A stretch of 64,000 nt of DNA, from the NCBI RefSeq assembly GCF_018128245.1, contig NZ_CP072378.1:1860001-1924000 (forward strand), in the 5' to 3' direction. This DNA is from Leptotrichia sp. oral taxon 221 (lineage in GTDB: Bacteria > Fusobacteriota > Fusobacteriia > Fusobacteriales > Leptotrichiaceae). This document shows positions 43,937 to 53,163 of the stretch, in pieces. Position numbers and translations under genes: made by a program. The notes beneath the pieces are model-generated. The model did no database searches. It saw only the letters and a list, made by a program, of their open reading frames with translations, and was not told the DNA's origin. Numbering within the stretch: the stretch's first letter is position 1; the number at the start of each line of letters is the position of its first letter.

Positions 43937-43965
43937 ATAATAGTACTTTTTTACATTTTTGTCAA
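43937..43965 (-). promoter_or_regulatory. Efflux operon promoter
   Basis: On the minus strand TTGACA (43960-43965), 17-base spacer, TATTAT (43937-43942). Confidence 0.75.
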
Positions 43966-44020
43966 TCTTTATTTTTCTTTATTTTAAATAATATTAATTT
44001 TCCTTTTTCCAAATTATTAT

Positions 44021-44135
44021 AAGTGAACTACTCCCGCTTTTAGAAGCGGGAGCTTCTTGGGAAGTATCTGCTTTTGCTAGCCAAATATATTTACCAAGCT
44101 CTTCGGACAGTCCCTGCCCTGTTTTTTTAATTTTC
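44021..44135 (-). ncRNA. Predicted omega RNA (reRNA) of TnpB copy 2
   Basis: Non-coding sequence between the tnpB stop and the right end, conserved with copy 1 almost base for base, ending in the cccgctt/aagcggg hairpin. The guide would be read from flanking sequence below 44021. Confidence 0.6.
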
Positions 44136-45233
44136 CTAATATTCCAACATCAATTTTCCAATGTTTTTTATATTCAATGCTGCATTGTAATCTCTATCAA
44201 TTTCAATCCCACAGCATTCACATTTATAATTTCTTTCTGATAATTTCAATTTCTCTTTAACATTTCCACATTTACTGCAAGTTTTCGATGACGGAAACCA
44301 TTTATCTATCTTCAAAAATTGTTTCCCCAAAAACATCAGTTTATACTCAAGCATTCTCAAAAACATTCCCCACCCATTATCTCCTACACTTTTCCCAAAA
44401 TTTAATGCCTGGCTCATCCCTTTCATATTCAAATCCTCAACAACTACTGCATTATATGTTTCAGACAATTTTTTCGATAATTTATGTAAAAAATCTCTTC
44501 GACTATTTTTAATATATTCATGCAATTTTGATATTTTTGCTTTTTGATTATACCAATTTTTAGAAAACTTTACTTTTCTCGATAATGATTTCTGTAATTT
44601 CTTCAATTTTTCCTCCAACATCCTAAAATATCTTGGATAATCAGCCCTTTGGTTTTCAGAACTGACAAATAATTCAGACATTGAAAAATCAAGTCCAATT
44701 ACTTTATCATTACTTGGCATTTTTTGAATTTCTTTTTCAAATTCTGTCAAAACAGAAACATAGTAATTTCCATTACTGTTTGTCAATGTTACCGACTTTA
44801 TTCTATAATCCTTTGGTATTTCTCTATGATATTTTAATTTAACTTTTTTCAATTTTGGCAAAATCAAATATTTATTTTCCTTAATTCGTATTGAATTATT
44901 CACACAATTTGTCGTGTAACTTTTAACACTATTCTTTTTAGATTTAAACCTCGGAAATTTCGCTCTCTTCTGAAAAAAATTCGTAAACGATCGTTTTACA
45001 TTTAATTGAGCATTTGAAAGTGCTAGACTGTCTACTTCTTTTAGAAATTGATTTTCACTTTTCAAACTGGCAGGTGTAATTATTTTATTTTTTCCAGTTT
45101 CTTCATAAATTTTATTCGCAGTATACAAAATCGTATTGTAAACAAAACGAACACATCCAAAAGTCTTATTTATCAATAATTCCTGATCTTTATTTGGATA
45201 AATTCTGTATTTGAATGCCAAATTATATTTCAT
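44136..45233 (-). CDS. tnpB: TnpB RNA-guided nuclease (IS200/IS605 family), copy 2
   Basis: 365 residues, differing from copy 1 at only a few scattered positions (for example NTILY for NKILY, IITPAS for IVTPAS and SRRDF for CRKDF). All RuvC-like residues and the zinc-ribbon cysteines are intact (GLDFSMSELFV, VVVEDLNMKGM, DRDYNAALNI). The ribosome site is GGAGGTGTAATTTT, stronger than in copy 1. Both copies are therefore probably still able to make functional protein. Confidence 0.93.
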   Translation of the reverse strand: MKYNLAFKYRIYPNKDQELLINKTFGCVRFVYNTILYTANKIYEETGKNKIITPASLKSENQFLKEVDSLALSNAQLNVKRSFTNFFQKRAKFPRFKSKKNSVKSYTTNCVNNSIRIKENKYLILPKLKKVKLKYHREIPKDYRIKSVTLTNSNGNYYVSVLTEFEKEIQKMPSNDKVIGLDFSMSELFVSSENQRADYPRYFRMLEEKLKKLQKSLSRKVKFSKNWYNQKAKISKLHEYIKNSRRDFLHKLSKKLSETYNAVVVEDLNMKGMSQALNFGKSVGDNGWGMFLRMLEYKLMFLGKQFLKIDKWFPSSKTCSKCGNVKEKLKLSERNYKCECCGIEIDRDYNAALNIKNIGKLMLEY

Positions 45234-45409
45234 AAAATTACACCTCCTTTTGATTTTGAATATTATTTTTAATTATTTCTCTTCGATATTTTATACAAAA
45301 ATTGTATCATAAGAGTATCCTTTTTTCAATTTTTTTTACAAAAAAAGCAATTCATCTCCCACTTATAGAAGTCGGAGACTTCTTGCTATCTTTTTGTTAA
45401 AAAATTAGC

Positions 45410-45449
45410 AAAAAAAAATTGAGAACAACCTAATTTAAATTGTTCTCAA
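45410..45449 (-). terminator. rseP terminator
   Basis: TTGAGAACAA (45419-45428) pairs with TTGTTCTCAA (45440-45449); on the minus strand nine T follow. The TnpB element begins just beyond. Confidence 0.9.
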
Positions 45450-45461
45450 AATTTCACTTTT

Positions 45462-46658
45462 CTAAAAATACTTTGTAATATCACTAAACATCATCAACGC
45501 CATTAATATCATTAGCAATATCATTCCAACCATATGGATTCTTTCTTCTATTTTTTTATTCACTTTTATTCCCACAAATTCTGGCAAAACGAATAAAATT
45601 CGTCCACCATCTAAAGCTGGAATTGGTAACAAGTTCATTAATCCAATATTTATCGACAAAATTATAAAAATATTTAACAACGATAACATCCCACCTGAAT
45701 TATACGCTGCTCCTATTAATTTTGGAAGACCTACAGGCCCTGTCATTTCTTTAAAAGGAACTTTCCCTGTTATCAGCATTTTAACACCTTTTAACATCAT
45801 TACAAAATAATCACCAAATACTACAAAACTATATTTTACTCTTTCAGAAAATGTAGATTTTTTCATTTTAACTTGGATTCCTAAAACATAAGTCTTCAAA
45901 TCTTTGTAATACGTCAATTTAACCTTGTTATCTAACATTTTCCCATTTCTAAGTACCTTTACGTCAATATCCTGATTCGCATACTTTTCACCATTTATTT
46001 TCTGAATTTCCTCTGAAAGCTCTCCCCATTCAGAAATTTTTCTACCGTTCAATTCTACAATCTCATCATTCGGCTGCAATATGTCTTTTACTTTCGAATC
46101 ATTTTGAATCACATTTATAACTGGTTTCGTATGTTTTGACGGTACTATTCCAGTAATCGAAAATATTAAGAAAATCACTAAAATTGCAGAAATAAAATTC
46201 ATCGCAATCCCAGCAATTAAAACAACAAATCTACTAAACGCCGATTTCTTATAAAATCCATTTTCTGAAATAGCTACTTGCCTTTCAAGCTCTTCTTCCA
46301 TCTCAATATTCAACCGTCTTTCAGCTCTCTCAACAAACTCATCATCCGAGATTTCAATTTCAGCTATCTCCAAATCCTCTTTCAAATCCTTCGTTATTTC
46401 GTCAATTTTCTCTTTCCTAAACTCTTCCATATCAAATTCTTCTGGCTGCATCCCACCTATATTTACAAATCCCCCAAGTGGAAGCATTCTCACAGAATAA
46501 ACAGTCCCATTAATTTTTTTTGAAAATAATTTTGGTCCCATTCCAATCGCAAATTCAAAAACTGGCATTTTATAGAATTTCGCCGTCAAAAAATGCCCCA
46601 ATTCGTGTATAAATACAATTATTCCCAAAATCACAATTGATAAAATTATACTAAAAAT
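45462..46658 (-). CDS. rseP: RseP-type site-2 metalloprotease (M50), apparent ATT start
   Basis: A membrane zinc protease. HELGH falls at residues 18-22, a PDZ domain lies at about 185-270, and LLPIPALDGGRILF carries the third zinc ligand in a C-terminal helix. It cuts transmembrane anchors such as anti-sigma factors or signal-peptide remnants. There is no ATG near the expected N-terminus. A TTG at 46709 would add 17 charged residues and has no ribosome site. Instead AAGGAGGAG (46665-46673) lies six bases before an ATT at 46658 that opens IFSIILSIVILGIIVF, the usual RseP start. The gene is drawn from there (398 residues). The long charged loop after TM1 (about 75-130) is an insertion typical of this lineage or unusual. 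Confidence 0.88.
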   Translation of the reverse strand: MFSIILSIVILGIIVFIHELGHFLTAKFYKMPVFEFAIGMGPKLFSKKINGTVYSVRMLPLGGFVNIGGMQPEEFDMEEFRKEKIDEITKDLKEDLEIAEIEISDDEFVERAERRLNIEMEEELERQVAISENGFYKKSAFSRFVVLIAGIAMNFISAILVIFLIFSITGIVPSKHTKPVINVIQNDSKVKDILQPNDEIVELNGRKISEWGELSEEIQKINGEKYANQDIDVKVLRNGKMLDNKVKLTYYKDLKTYVLGIQVKMKKSTFSERVKYSFVVFGDYFVMMLKGVKMLITGKVPFKEMTGPVGLPKLIGAAYNSGGMLSLLNIFIILSINIGLMNLLPIPALDGGRILFVLPEFVGIKVNKKIEERIHMVGMILLMILMALMMFSDITKYF

Positions 46659-46769
46659 AACTAACTCCTCCTTTTTTCTAGCAATCCTTTTCCTATCAAA
46701 ATATAGCAAAAATTCAATAATTTTTCCAAAACTTTACCATATTTTACCATCATAATCGCCTAATTCCTA

Positions 46770-46822
46770 ATAAAAAAGAGTTGTTAATAGAAAAACTTCT
46801 ATACTATAACAACATCTTTTTA
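46770..46822 (-). terminator. Terminator after sepF
   Basis: AAAAGAGTTGTTA and TAACAACATCTTTTT form a stem with an internal mismatch and a T-rich minus-strand tail. Confidence 0.6.
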
Positions 46823-46826
46823 AATA

Positions 46827-47357
46827 TTATAATAATTTGTTATCTTTATCTTCTTCTTCTAAAGCAGTATCAATATCTTCATATTCAATTCCATGAGGTA
46901 TTGATGTTAATACTTTATCAGTTACTTTTGAAAGATGAGCATTCATTGCATAAGCAGCTCCGCTAACAAAATCTATCACCCTTTGACCTATTTCAAATTC
47001 TAAAAATTCCAAACTAAATGTAACCACTTTGTTTTCTTTTATTGAATCAGCAATCAATCTTGAATCCTCGAAAACTTTGGGTCTAATAATCGAGACATAA
47101 CTTACTTTTGATGCCGTTGTTGTTGTTGACATTTTTGCACTTTCCTCCTTTTTACTTCCTACTCCAAAAATACTCATTACTTTCTTTTCCTTCTCTTTTT
47201 CTTCTTGTTGTGGTTTTTCAAAAACCTTATTTTGAGGTTTTACTGGTTGTTGCGTTGTATTCTCTTTTGTCTCTTCAAAATCGTTTTCTACTTCGTCATC
47301 ATCTTCTTCAACATCATCACCGAAGAATTCCATTATTTTCTTTGTAAATCCACTCAA
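46827..47357 (-). CDS. sepF: Cell division protein SepF
   Basis: 176 residues. The N-terminal amphipathic start (SGFTKKIMEFFG) is followed by an acidic, Gln/Lys-rich linker. The C-terminal SepF domain (about 85-165) contains VVTFSLEFLEFEIGQRVIDF and VSGAAYAMNAHLSKVTDKVL. SepF anchors FtsZ to the membrane and bundles it. The start is a TTG placed seven bases after AAGGAGG. It lies 12 bases after yggS, as in many Firmicutes-like division clusters. It is notable that the window also holds an FtsZ-like protein at 12279-12986. Confidence 0.9.
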   Translation of the reverse strand: MSGFTKKIMEFFGDDVEEDDDEVENDFEETKENTTQQPVKPQNKVFEKPQQEEKEKEKKVMSIFGVGSKKEESAKMSTTTTASKVSYVSIIRPKVFEDSRLIADSIKENKVVTFSLEFLEFEIGQRVIDFVSGAAYAMNAHLSKVTDKVLTSIPHGIEYEDIDTALEEEDKDNKLL

Positions 47358-47369
47358 GACTTTACCTCC

Positions 47370-48068
47370 TTATTTACTAATTAATTTACTTCCTATTCTT
47401 ATTATAGTCGCACCATTTTTTAATGCTTCTATATAATCGCCAGACATTCCCATAGAAAGCTCAGTCAAATAATCATATTTCTCTGCATACTTTCTTTTTA
47501 AATCTAACATTTTTGAAAAATATTTGCTTATTTCTTCTTCACTAGCACCTAAAGGAGCCATCGTCATAAACCCAATGATTTTTACATTATCCATTAAAAA
47601 ATATTTATTACTATCTTTTTCAAAATCTTCCACATAAATACCTGTTTTTGATTCCTCTTTTGATACATTAATTTGAATTAAACCATTAACAGTTCTCCCA
47701 TTTTCAATGGCTTTTTTATTAATATCTTCTAAAAGTTCATAAGAATCTATTGAATGAATAAGGTTTACGTTGTTTATTATATACTTTATTTTGTTTTTTT
47801 GCAACCTTCCAATAAAATCCCAAACTATATTTTTATATTTTTCTCCTGAAAATTCTTTTAATTTATCTCGATAAACTTGTGCTCGATTTTCCCCAAAATA
47901 ATTGTAGCCCATTTCTATTATTTTTCTATGTTCTTCAATGTCATAATATTTACTCACAAATAGAATTTTTACTTTTTCTGGGTAAGGAGAATATCTTTTT
48001 ATATCTTCTAAAATTTGATTGTAATTTTTATCAATCACTTCTTTGCTAATCTCTTTTTGCATTTCCAA
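47370..48068 (-). CDS. yggS: YggS-family PLP homeostasis protein
   Basis: 232 residues. The PLP lysine K40 is in KILFVSKYYD, followed by YNYFGENRAQ, WDFIGRLQKNK and SMGMSGDYIEAL with the phosphate-binding GATIIRIGSKLI. YggS/PLPBP binds PLP without known catalysis and buffers vitamin B6. A TTG at 48068 is seven bases after AAGGAG, so it is preferred to the ATG two codons later. sepF follows on the same transcript. Confidence 0.92.
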   Translation of the reverse strand: MEMQKEISKEVIDKNYNQILEDIKRYSPYPEKVKILFVSKYYDIEEHRKIIEMGYNYFGENRAQVYRDKLKEFSGEKYKNIVWDFIGRLQKNKIKYIINNVNLIHSIDSYELLEDINKKAIENGRTVNGLIQINVSKEESKTGIYVEDFEKDSNKYFLMDNVKIIGFMTMAPLGASEEEISKYFSKMLDLKRKYAEKYDYLTELSMGMSGDYIEALKNGATIIRIGSKLISK

Positions 48069-48134
48069 TTTTATACTCCTTGTCTAAATAATTCTTTCAA
48101 TTATTTTTTATTTCACTTAATTATAACCTATTTT

Positions 48135-49304
48135 TTATACAAATTCAATAAATACATTATTTGCAAGTAACATTCCTTTTTTCGTAAGCCTAATTCGAGT
48201 ATCTATTCCTTTCTCAAACTTAACTTTTTCAATCAAACCATCTTTCAAAAGTTTCTCCACTCTCTCATCCTCAAAATACTCAATTCCTTCTTGAATCAGC
48301 CTCAATCCAAGCATTCTCTCAAGTTTAATTTTCTCTTCTTTATCCACAATCTCAATCGAATTTTCATCTACTGGAAACTCATCTTTGTCAATACTCGCAT
48401 AATATTTCCTAAATGTCCGTACATTACTGTGTCTTTCCCCATCAAAATACCCAGCCGCACTCATTCCAACACCAACGAATTCCTTATTCCGCCAATATTT
48501 TAAATTATGTTTCCCGGCATTTTTTTGCAATTTTTTTAAATCTTCAAAATTTTTCACTTTATAAACTTCAACATCTTTATCATATATTCTCGCAAAATTA
48601 GAAATTTCATACTGACAATATCCATTTTTCTCAAAAAAATCAATAATTTCTTCATACATTTCCGCTTCCAAATCTTGATCAATCTCAGACAAAATCCCCT
48701 TTTGCAACTTACTCCAAAATATCGTCCCTTCTTCCCAAATCAACGAATATATCGAAACATTATTTGGCGATATCTCCAATATTTTCTTTAAATCCTTTTT
48801 CAAATCATCCAAACTCTGATTCGGAATTCCAAACATCAAATCTATCGTAATATTATCAAATCCTGCTTTTCTCGCATCTTTAAATACTTGAATTGCTTCC
48901 TCTCCACTATGCTGCCTTCCAATAAACTTCAAGACATGATCCTGAAAACTCTGAATACCAATACTTAGTCTATTTATCCCCAATTCCCTAATCTGCTTCA
49001 ATTTTTCAAACGACATATCATACGGATTCAACTCCAAAGTTATCTCTGAATTTTCTTTATACTTCAACTCTCCCATTATCGACGCCAACATCTCTATCGT
49101 CAATAATGACGGCGTTCCACCACCAAAATAAATCGTATCATACTCATATTTTGGATGCATCCGTATTTCCTTTATCAAATAATCTGTATATTTCTGATAT
49201 TCTCTCTCCATTTTTACAAACGTACAAAAGTCACAATACTCGCACTTTTTATCACAAAAAGGAATATGCAAATATATCGCATCTATGTTTTTCGTTTCAG
49301 TCAT
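48135..49304 (-). CDS. hemW: HemW-like radical SAM protein
   Basis: 389 residues. The radical SAM cluster motif is C17-x3-C21-x2-C24 in IPFCDKKCEYCDFC, with the extra cysteine typical of HemW/HemN. GGGTPSLL and IGIQSFQDHVLKFIGRQHS follow, and a HemN_C domain occupies the last ~100 residues. HemW is a heme chaperone or trafficking protein, not a proven coproporphyrinogen oxidase. The ATG has a weak AGGTAAAAA before it. It lies upstream of yggS-sepF on the same strand. Confidence 0.92.
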   Translation of the reverse strand: MTETKNIDAIYLHIPFCDKKCEYCDFCTFVKMEREYQKYTDYLIKEIRMHPKYEYDTIYFGGGTPSLLTIEMLASIMGELKYKENSEITLELNPYDMSFEKLKQIRELGINRLSIGIQSFQDHVLKFIGRQHSGEEAIQVFKDARKAGFDNITIDLMFGIPNQSLDDLKKDLKKILEISPNNVSIYSLIWEEGTIFWSKLQKGILSEIDQDLEAEMYEEIIDFFEKNGYCQYEISNFARIYDKDVEVYKVKNFEDLKKLQKNAGKHNLKYWRNKEFVGVGMSAAGYFDGERHSNVRTFRKYYASIDKDEFPVDENSIEIVDKEEKIKLERMLGLRLIQEGIEYFEDERVEKLLKDGLIEKVKFEKGIDTRIRLTKKGMLLANNVFIEFV

Positions 49305-49418
49305 TTTATTTTTACCTTTTTTTCTTTAAATTGCTTGATATATTTTACCATATGTGAAACGTAATTTCAAACTTTTTGTAATGATATTAAAATAAAAATT
49401 GAGAAAATATTAAATATT

Positions 49419-49446
49419 TTAAAAGGGAGAAATACAACTCCCTCTC
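49419..49446 (-). terminator. Terminator after tonB
   Basis: GGGAG (49425-49429) pairs with CTCCC (49439-49443), followed on the minus strand by TTTT. Confidence 0.65.
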
Positions 49447-49461
49447 TAACCTTCTTTTTAG

Positions 49462-50529
49462 TTATTTAAGTTCAAATTCAAACGATTTTGATATTGTACA
49501 TTTCAAAGTTTCTGGATTTTTTACTTTTACTCTTATTTTACTAGCAGCCTTTCTTGCTTCTTGTTGAAAAATTGCACTTCCTCCTGAAGCCGAAATCACA
49601 CTAACAGAACCACTACTATTGAAATGAAATTTTACTGAAACAGTAACAACTCCTTTATTCCCAAGCCTTCGTGCTGCAATAGGATAACTTAAATTCGGAT
49701 TATACGAAACTGTAAAATCTTTTCCCTCATTACAAACATTTATGTTTTTTTCTTTATCTTTTTCATTATTTCTTTTCTGTTCATTATCATCATTTTTGCT
49801 AGATTTTTTGCTAATTTTTTCTAAATTTCTTACCTTTGAACTACCACTATCTTCAGCTTTCCTATTAATATTTCCTCTGTTACTACCATCTTTTCCACTG
49901 TTACCGTCATTACCTAATTTCTTAACAAAAGAATCACTTTTAACATTTTTATTAACACCATCTCCATGATTCCCAATTTCTCCACTAAAAATATTAGTTC
50001 TTGTCTTATTAATATGAGAATCATTTTGATTATTTCCAACAGTATTTTCTGAAACATTTTTTGAAATATTTGTAGGTGTTGATGTTGTATCTACCGCCTT
50101 TTCTTTTGAAACTACTTTCACATCCTCATTTTTTTGCAAAACTTTTTCAGTGTACTTAATTTCCTTCTGATCATTCAAGTTACTAATTTTCTTTGAGTTA
50201 GATTCAAATCTTGAGTTTGAAATTCCATCATTTTGTGAAATTTCTATTTTCTCAGAATTTCTAATATTTTTAGTATTATGAACATCCTTCACTCTCTCAT
50301 TATTTACAAATTTGTCATTTACAGATTTATCATTTTCCTCTCCATTATTTTTATTTCCAGCCACTCCTTCTGGAACATCTGAAACATTTGTAAACACACT
50401 TTCACTCAAATTTACCGTCATTGGCTCATTTTTCTTATTTTCTTTTTCATTATTATTTGAAACATAATAGGCTACAGGAATAAATAAAGCCATAACATTT
50501 AAAACAATTGAAATTATATAAAATTTCAT
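49462..50529 (-). CDS. tonB: TonB-family protein with Asn/Lys/Ser-rich linker
   Basis: 355 residues. An N-terminal membrane anchor (IISIVLNVMALFIPVAYYVS) is followed by about 230 residues of low-complexity linker rich in Asn, Lys, Asp and Ser. The C-terminal TonB domain (about 270-355) contains NPNLSYPIAARRLGNKGVVTV and KFHFNSSGSVSVISASGGSA. TonB transmits energy from ExbBD to the outer-membrane receptor. The linker lacks the proline-rich EP/KP repeats of classical TonB. It is the last gene of the exbB-exbD-receptor-tonB operon. Confidence 0.9.
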   Translation of the reverse strand: MKFYIISIVLNVMALFIPVAYYVSNNNEKENKKNEPMTVNLSESVFTNVSDVPEGVAGNKNNGEENDKSVNDKFVNNERVKDVHNTKNIRNSEKIEISQNDGISNSRFESNSKKISNLNDQKEIKYTEKVLQKNEDVKVVSKEKAVDTTSTPTNISKNVSENTVGNNQNDSHINKTRTNIFSGEIGNHGDGVNKNVKSDSFVKKLGNDGNSGKDGSNRGNINRKAEDSGSSKVRNLEKISKKSSKNDDNEQKRNNEKDKEKNINVCNEGKDFTVSYNPNLSYPIAARRLGNKGVVTVSVKFHFNSSGSVSVISASGGSAIFQQEARKAASKIRVKVKNPETLKCTISKSFEFELK

Positions 50530-50581
50530 TTTTTCCCTTTCTTTAACGCTTTAAACAGATTTATGAAACAAACTCACTTTT

Positions 50582-52657
50582 CTAAAATTCATAACTTGCT
50601 CCGACGTAATAAGTTCGTTCATCAGCTGGTGAATACACTGTACTTCCTGTAAGAGGATCTTTCCCTTGAGCAACATTGTATTTTTTATTAAATACGTTTT
50701 TTACTCCTGCATTAAGTCCAAATCCATTTTTATGTTTATATTTCAATCCTAAATCTGTTGTAGAATATGAAGGTATTTTTTCATTGTAGGTATCCACTGA
50801 ACTTGAGTAATAATTTAAGTTAGCAGTCGTTCTCAAACCATCTGCTATTTCATAATCAAGTCCTAATGTAACTTTTGTAGACGGAACTCCTGGTATTTTT
50901 TGTCCATCTTTGAAATTATAAGTTGTTGAAGCTAATACATCATCTCCAACTTTCTTAATTTTGGCATTTACATATGTAAATGATTCATTTACTCTCAATT
51001 TACCTAAATATTGTTCAGCAAATAGCTCTACACCTGTTCTTTCGGTAGCTTTTAAATTATGGAATGTCCATCTTGCTGTACTTGGTCCTCCTAACACTCC
51101 GTGATCCATATTCAAGTATATTTCGTTATTTGTTCGTGTATGAAATGCTGTAGCACTTACAAATGAATTCCACAACATATCTTTAAATCCTACTTCATAT
51201 GTATTAAATTTTTCTGTTTTTAAATTATTTAAAGTATAATTTCTAGCACCTGGTGCATAATCAACAAATTCTGTTGCAGCTGGTGATCTAAATCCTCTTT
51301 CATATTTCGCATAAACATTTCCTGTATCAGAATATTTGTAATTAAGTCCCACTTCATAAGCACTATTACTATCTTTTCTCGAACCGTGCATTTCTCTTGC
51401 TGGAATAGTTACAAAACCTCTTCCCCCAGGTATCGGCATTCTTGTAGACGGAACTTCTTTATTTGTTTTATATTCTGCTCTTTCAAATCTATACCCTGCT
51501 GTCCCTTCTAAATTACCAACAAGTTTATGACGCCCTAACAAATAAAATGAATTCGTTTCTTTCGCTAAATCAACATTCATAATTGGTGTTCCAAATATAG
51601 TTTGTTCTCTACTTCCCTTATGATTAATGTAGTTATATCCAAAAATTATATTCCCATTTTCAAGTCCATAATTTCCCTTAAAATTAATTCCTTTTTTATT
51701 ATCTTCAAATTTCGTTTTAGGCATTCCATACATAGTTTTATTTGTATCCTGTTTATATCCTGTCAATGACAATTTCAAATTATCAGTAACTTTTCCTTCG
51801 TATCCCAAGCTATACTCTTTTCTATCAACATCAATATCACTCAAAGTTCCAGACTGTCTTCTATCACTCAAAAGTTGTGATTTTGTTAAATCTGACGCCA
51901 ATGTTTCTTCTGAATCATATCTCGACGCTTTAAATTTCAAACTATGATTATCTGTTATATTATATTTCAAACTCCCATTCAAATATTCATTTGCTTCTTT
52001 TGAACCTCTTCTATAACCTTTTCCATTAACATTTTCATATCCTAAATCAATAATAACTTTATTCCCGTAATTGATTCCTGCATCAAATCCTAATTTATTT
52101 GTCCCATAAGAACTATTTTGATAATAAACTTTACCAGAAGCTCCTTCTTTTGTTCTATCTTTTGTAATGATATTTACAACTCCACCTCGAGTTCCACTTC
52201 CATACAGAACTGTTCCTCCACCATTTATTATTTCCACTCTTTCTACATCATTAACAGATATTGTATTTAAAGGAATATACGCATGAGAAGTGTCAATCGT
52301 ATCCATCGCAACATCCCCATCAATAAGTATTTTTACCGAAGAAACTGCTTTAGAAATATTCGCACTTGTCCCCAATCCAAATCTACCTTGCCCTCTAATA
52401 TCTACTGCTGAACCAAATCCAGTTTGTGTTATATTGACTCCTGGTGCCTGTTTCAATATATCTTCTACCGTATTATATCCTTTTTCTTTAATATCCTCTG
52501 ATGTAATAATAGTTACATTTTTTATCTGATTATCAACATTATCACTAAATCCTGTCGCCGTCACAACTGTTTTTTCAAGTTTCCCTTCATATTTTCCCTC
52601 TGCATATAAAGATAAACTAGCTAAAATTAAACTTAAAATTGTAATTTTTTTTAACAT
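50582..52657 (-). CDS. TonB-dependent outer-membrane receptor
   Basis: 691 residues. A signal peptide ends near LYAEG; the TonB box region is EKTVVTATGF. The plug domain (about 25-160) has DILKQAPGVNI and VERVEIINGGGTVLYGSGTRGGVVNIITKD. A 22-strand barrel follows, ending in a C-terminal aromatic residue (YVGASYEF). It imports a siderophore, heme, vitamin B12 or another chelate; the exb/tonB company points to iron, without proof. 53 bases separate it from tonB downstream. Confidence 0.92.
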   Translation of the reverse strand: MLKKITILSLILASLSLYAEGKYEGKLEKTVVTATGFSDNVDNQIKNVTIITSEDIKEKGYNTVEDILKQAPGVNITQTGFGSAVDIRGQGRFGLGTSANISKAVSSVKILIDGDVAMDTIDTSHAYIPLNTISVNDVERVEIINGGGTVLYGSGTRGGVVNIITKDRTKEGASGKVYYQNSSYGTNKLGFDAGINYGNKVIIDLGYENVNGKGYRRGSKEANEYLNGSLKYNITDNHSLKFKASRYDSEETLASDLTKSQLLSDRRQSGTLSDIDVDRKEYSLGYEGKVTDNLKLSLTGYKQDTNKTMYGMPKTKFEDNKKGINFKGNYGLENGNIIFGYNYINHKGSREQTIFGTPIMNVDLAKETNSFYLLGRHKLVGNLEGTAGYRFERAEYKTNKEVPSTRMPIPGGRGFVTIPAREMHGSRKDSNSAYEVGLNYKYSDTGNVYAKYERGFRSPAATEFVDYAPGARNYTLNNLKTEKFNTYEVGFKDMLWNSFVSATAFHTRTNNEIYLNMDHGVLGGPSTARWTFHNLKATERTGVELFAEQYLGKLRVNESFTYVNAKIKKVGDDVLASTTYNFKDGQKIPGVPSTKVTLGLDYEIADGLRTTANLNYYSSSVDTYNEKIPSYSTTDLGLKYKHKNGFGLNAGVKNVFNKKYNVAQGKDPLTGSTVYSPADERTYYVGASYEF

Positions 52658-52715
52658 AAACTCTATTCTCGCATGACATCAGTATTTTTTGCCACGCTCT
52701 CCTTTCTCTATTTTA

Positions 52716-53135
52716 TTATTTATCATTTTTTTGTATATTAAGACTAACATTTTTTACATTTTCATTACGTAATTTCGACATTACTTCTACAATATATCCA
52801 TATTCAAGATGCTCATCCGCCGTCAATGTCACATTTTCAAGCATTTCTTTAGGTAATTTCAAAATTTCACCGTGGATATTCTCCTCTGAAATTTCTTTAG
52901 TATCATTACCCACCTTTAAAAAATATTTCTTGTTTCTATTTACTATTATTTCTACCTTCGTTTCTTCCTTCTTATCAAATTTAGCATTCGATTTTGGAAC
53001 AGAAAGTTGAAATTGTGAATATTTATTAAATGCTGTGGCAATCATAAAAAATATTAATAACATAAATATGACATCAATAAGATTAAGCATTGATATTTCT
53101 ACATTCTGCCTACTTCTTCTATTAGAAAATTTCAT
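52716..53135 (-). CDS. exbD: ExbD biopolymer transport protein
   Basis: 139 residues with one N-terminal membrane helix carrying the essential Asp (LNLIDVIFMLLIFFMIAT). The periplasmic ExbD/TolR domain follows. It works with ExbB as the proton-driven motor for TonB. AAAGGAATAAAAA precedes the ATG. It is 28 bases downstream of exbB. Confidence 0.93.
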   Translation of the reverse strand: MKFSNRRSRQNVEISMLNLIDVIFMLLIFFMIATAFNKYSQFQLSVPKSNAKFDKKEETKVEIIVNRNKKYFLKVGNDTKEISEENIHGEILKLPKEMLENVTLTADEHLEYGYIVEVMSKLRNENVKNVSLNIQKNDK

Positions 53136-53163
53136 TTTTTATTCCTTTCAATACTTTATAATT

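Larger units (their letters stand above)
44021..45393 (-). mobile_element. IS1341-type TnpB-only element, copy 2
   Basis: Nearly identical to 6216-7588, with the same end hairpins and no tnpA. The minus-strand flank at the left end again reads TTTTAAC. It has landed just past the U-tract of the rseP terminator and upstream of the efflux promoter, disrupting no gene. Confidence 0.88.
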
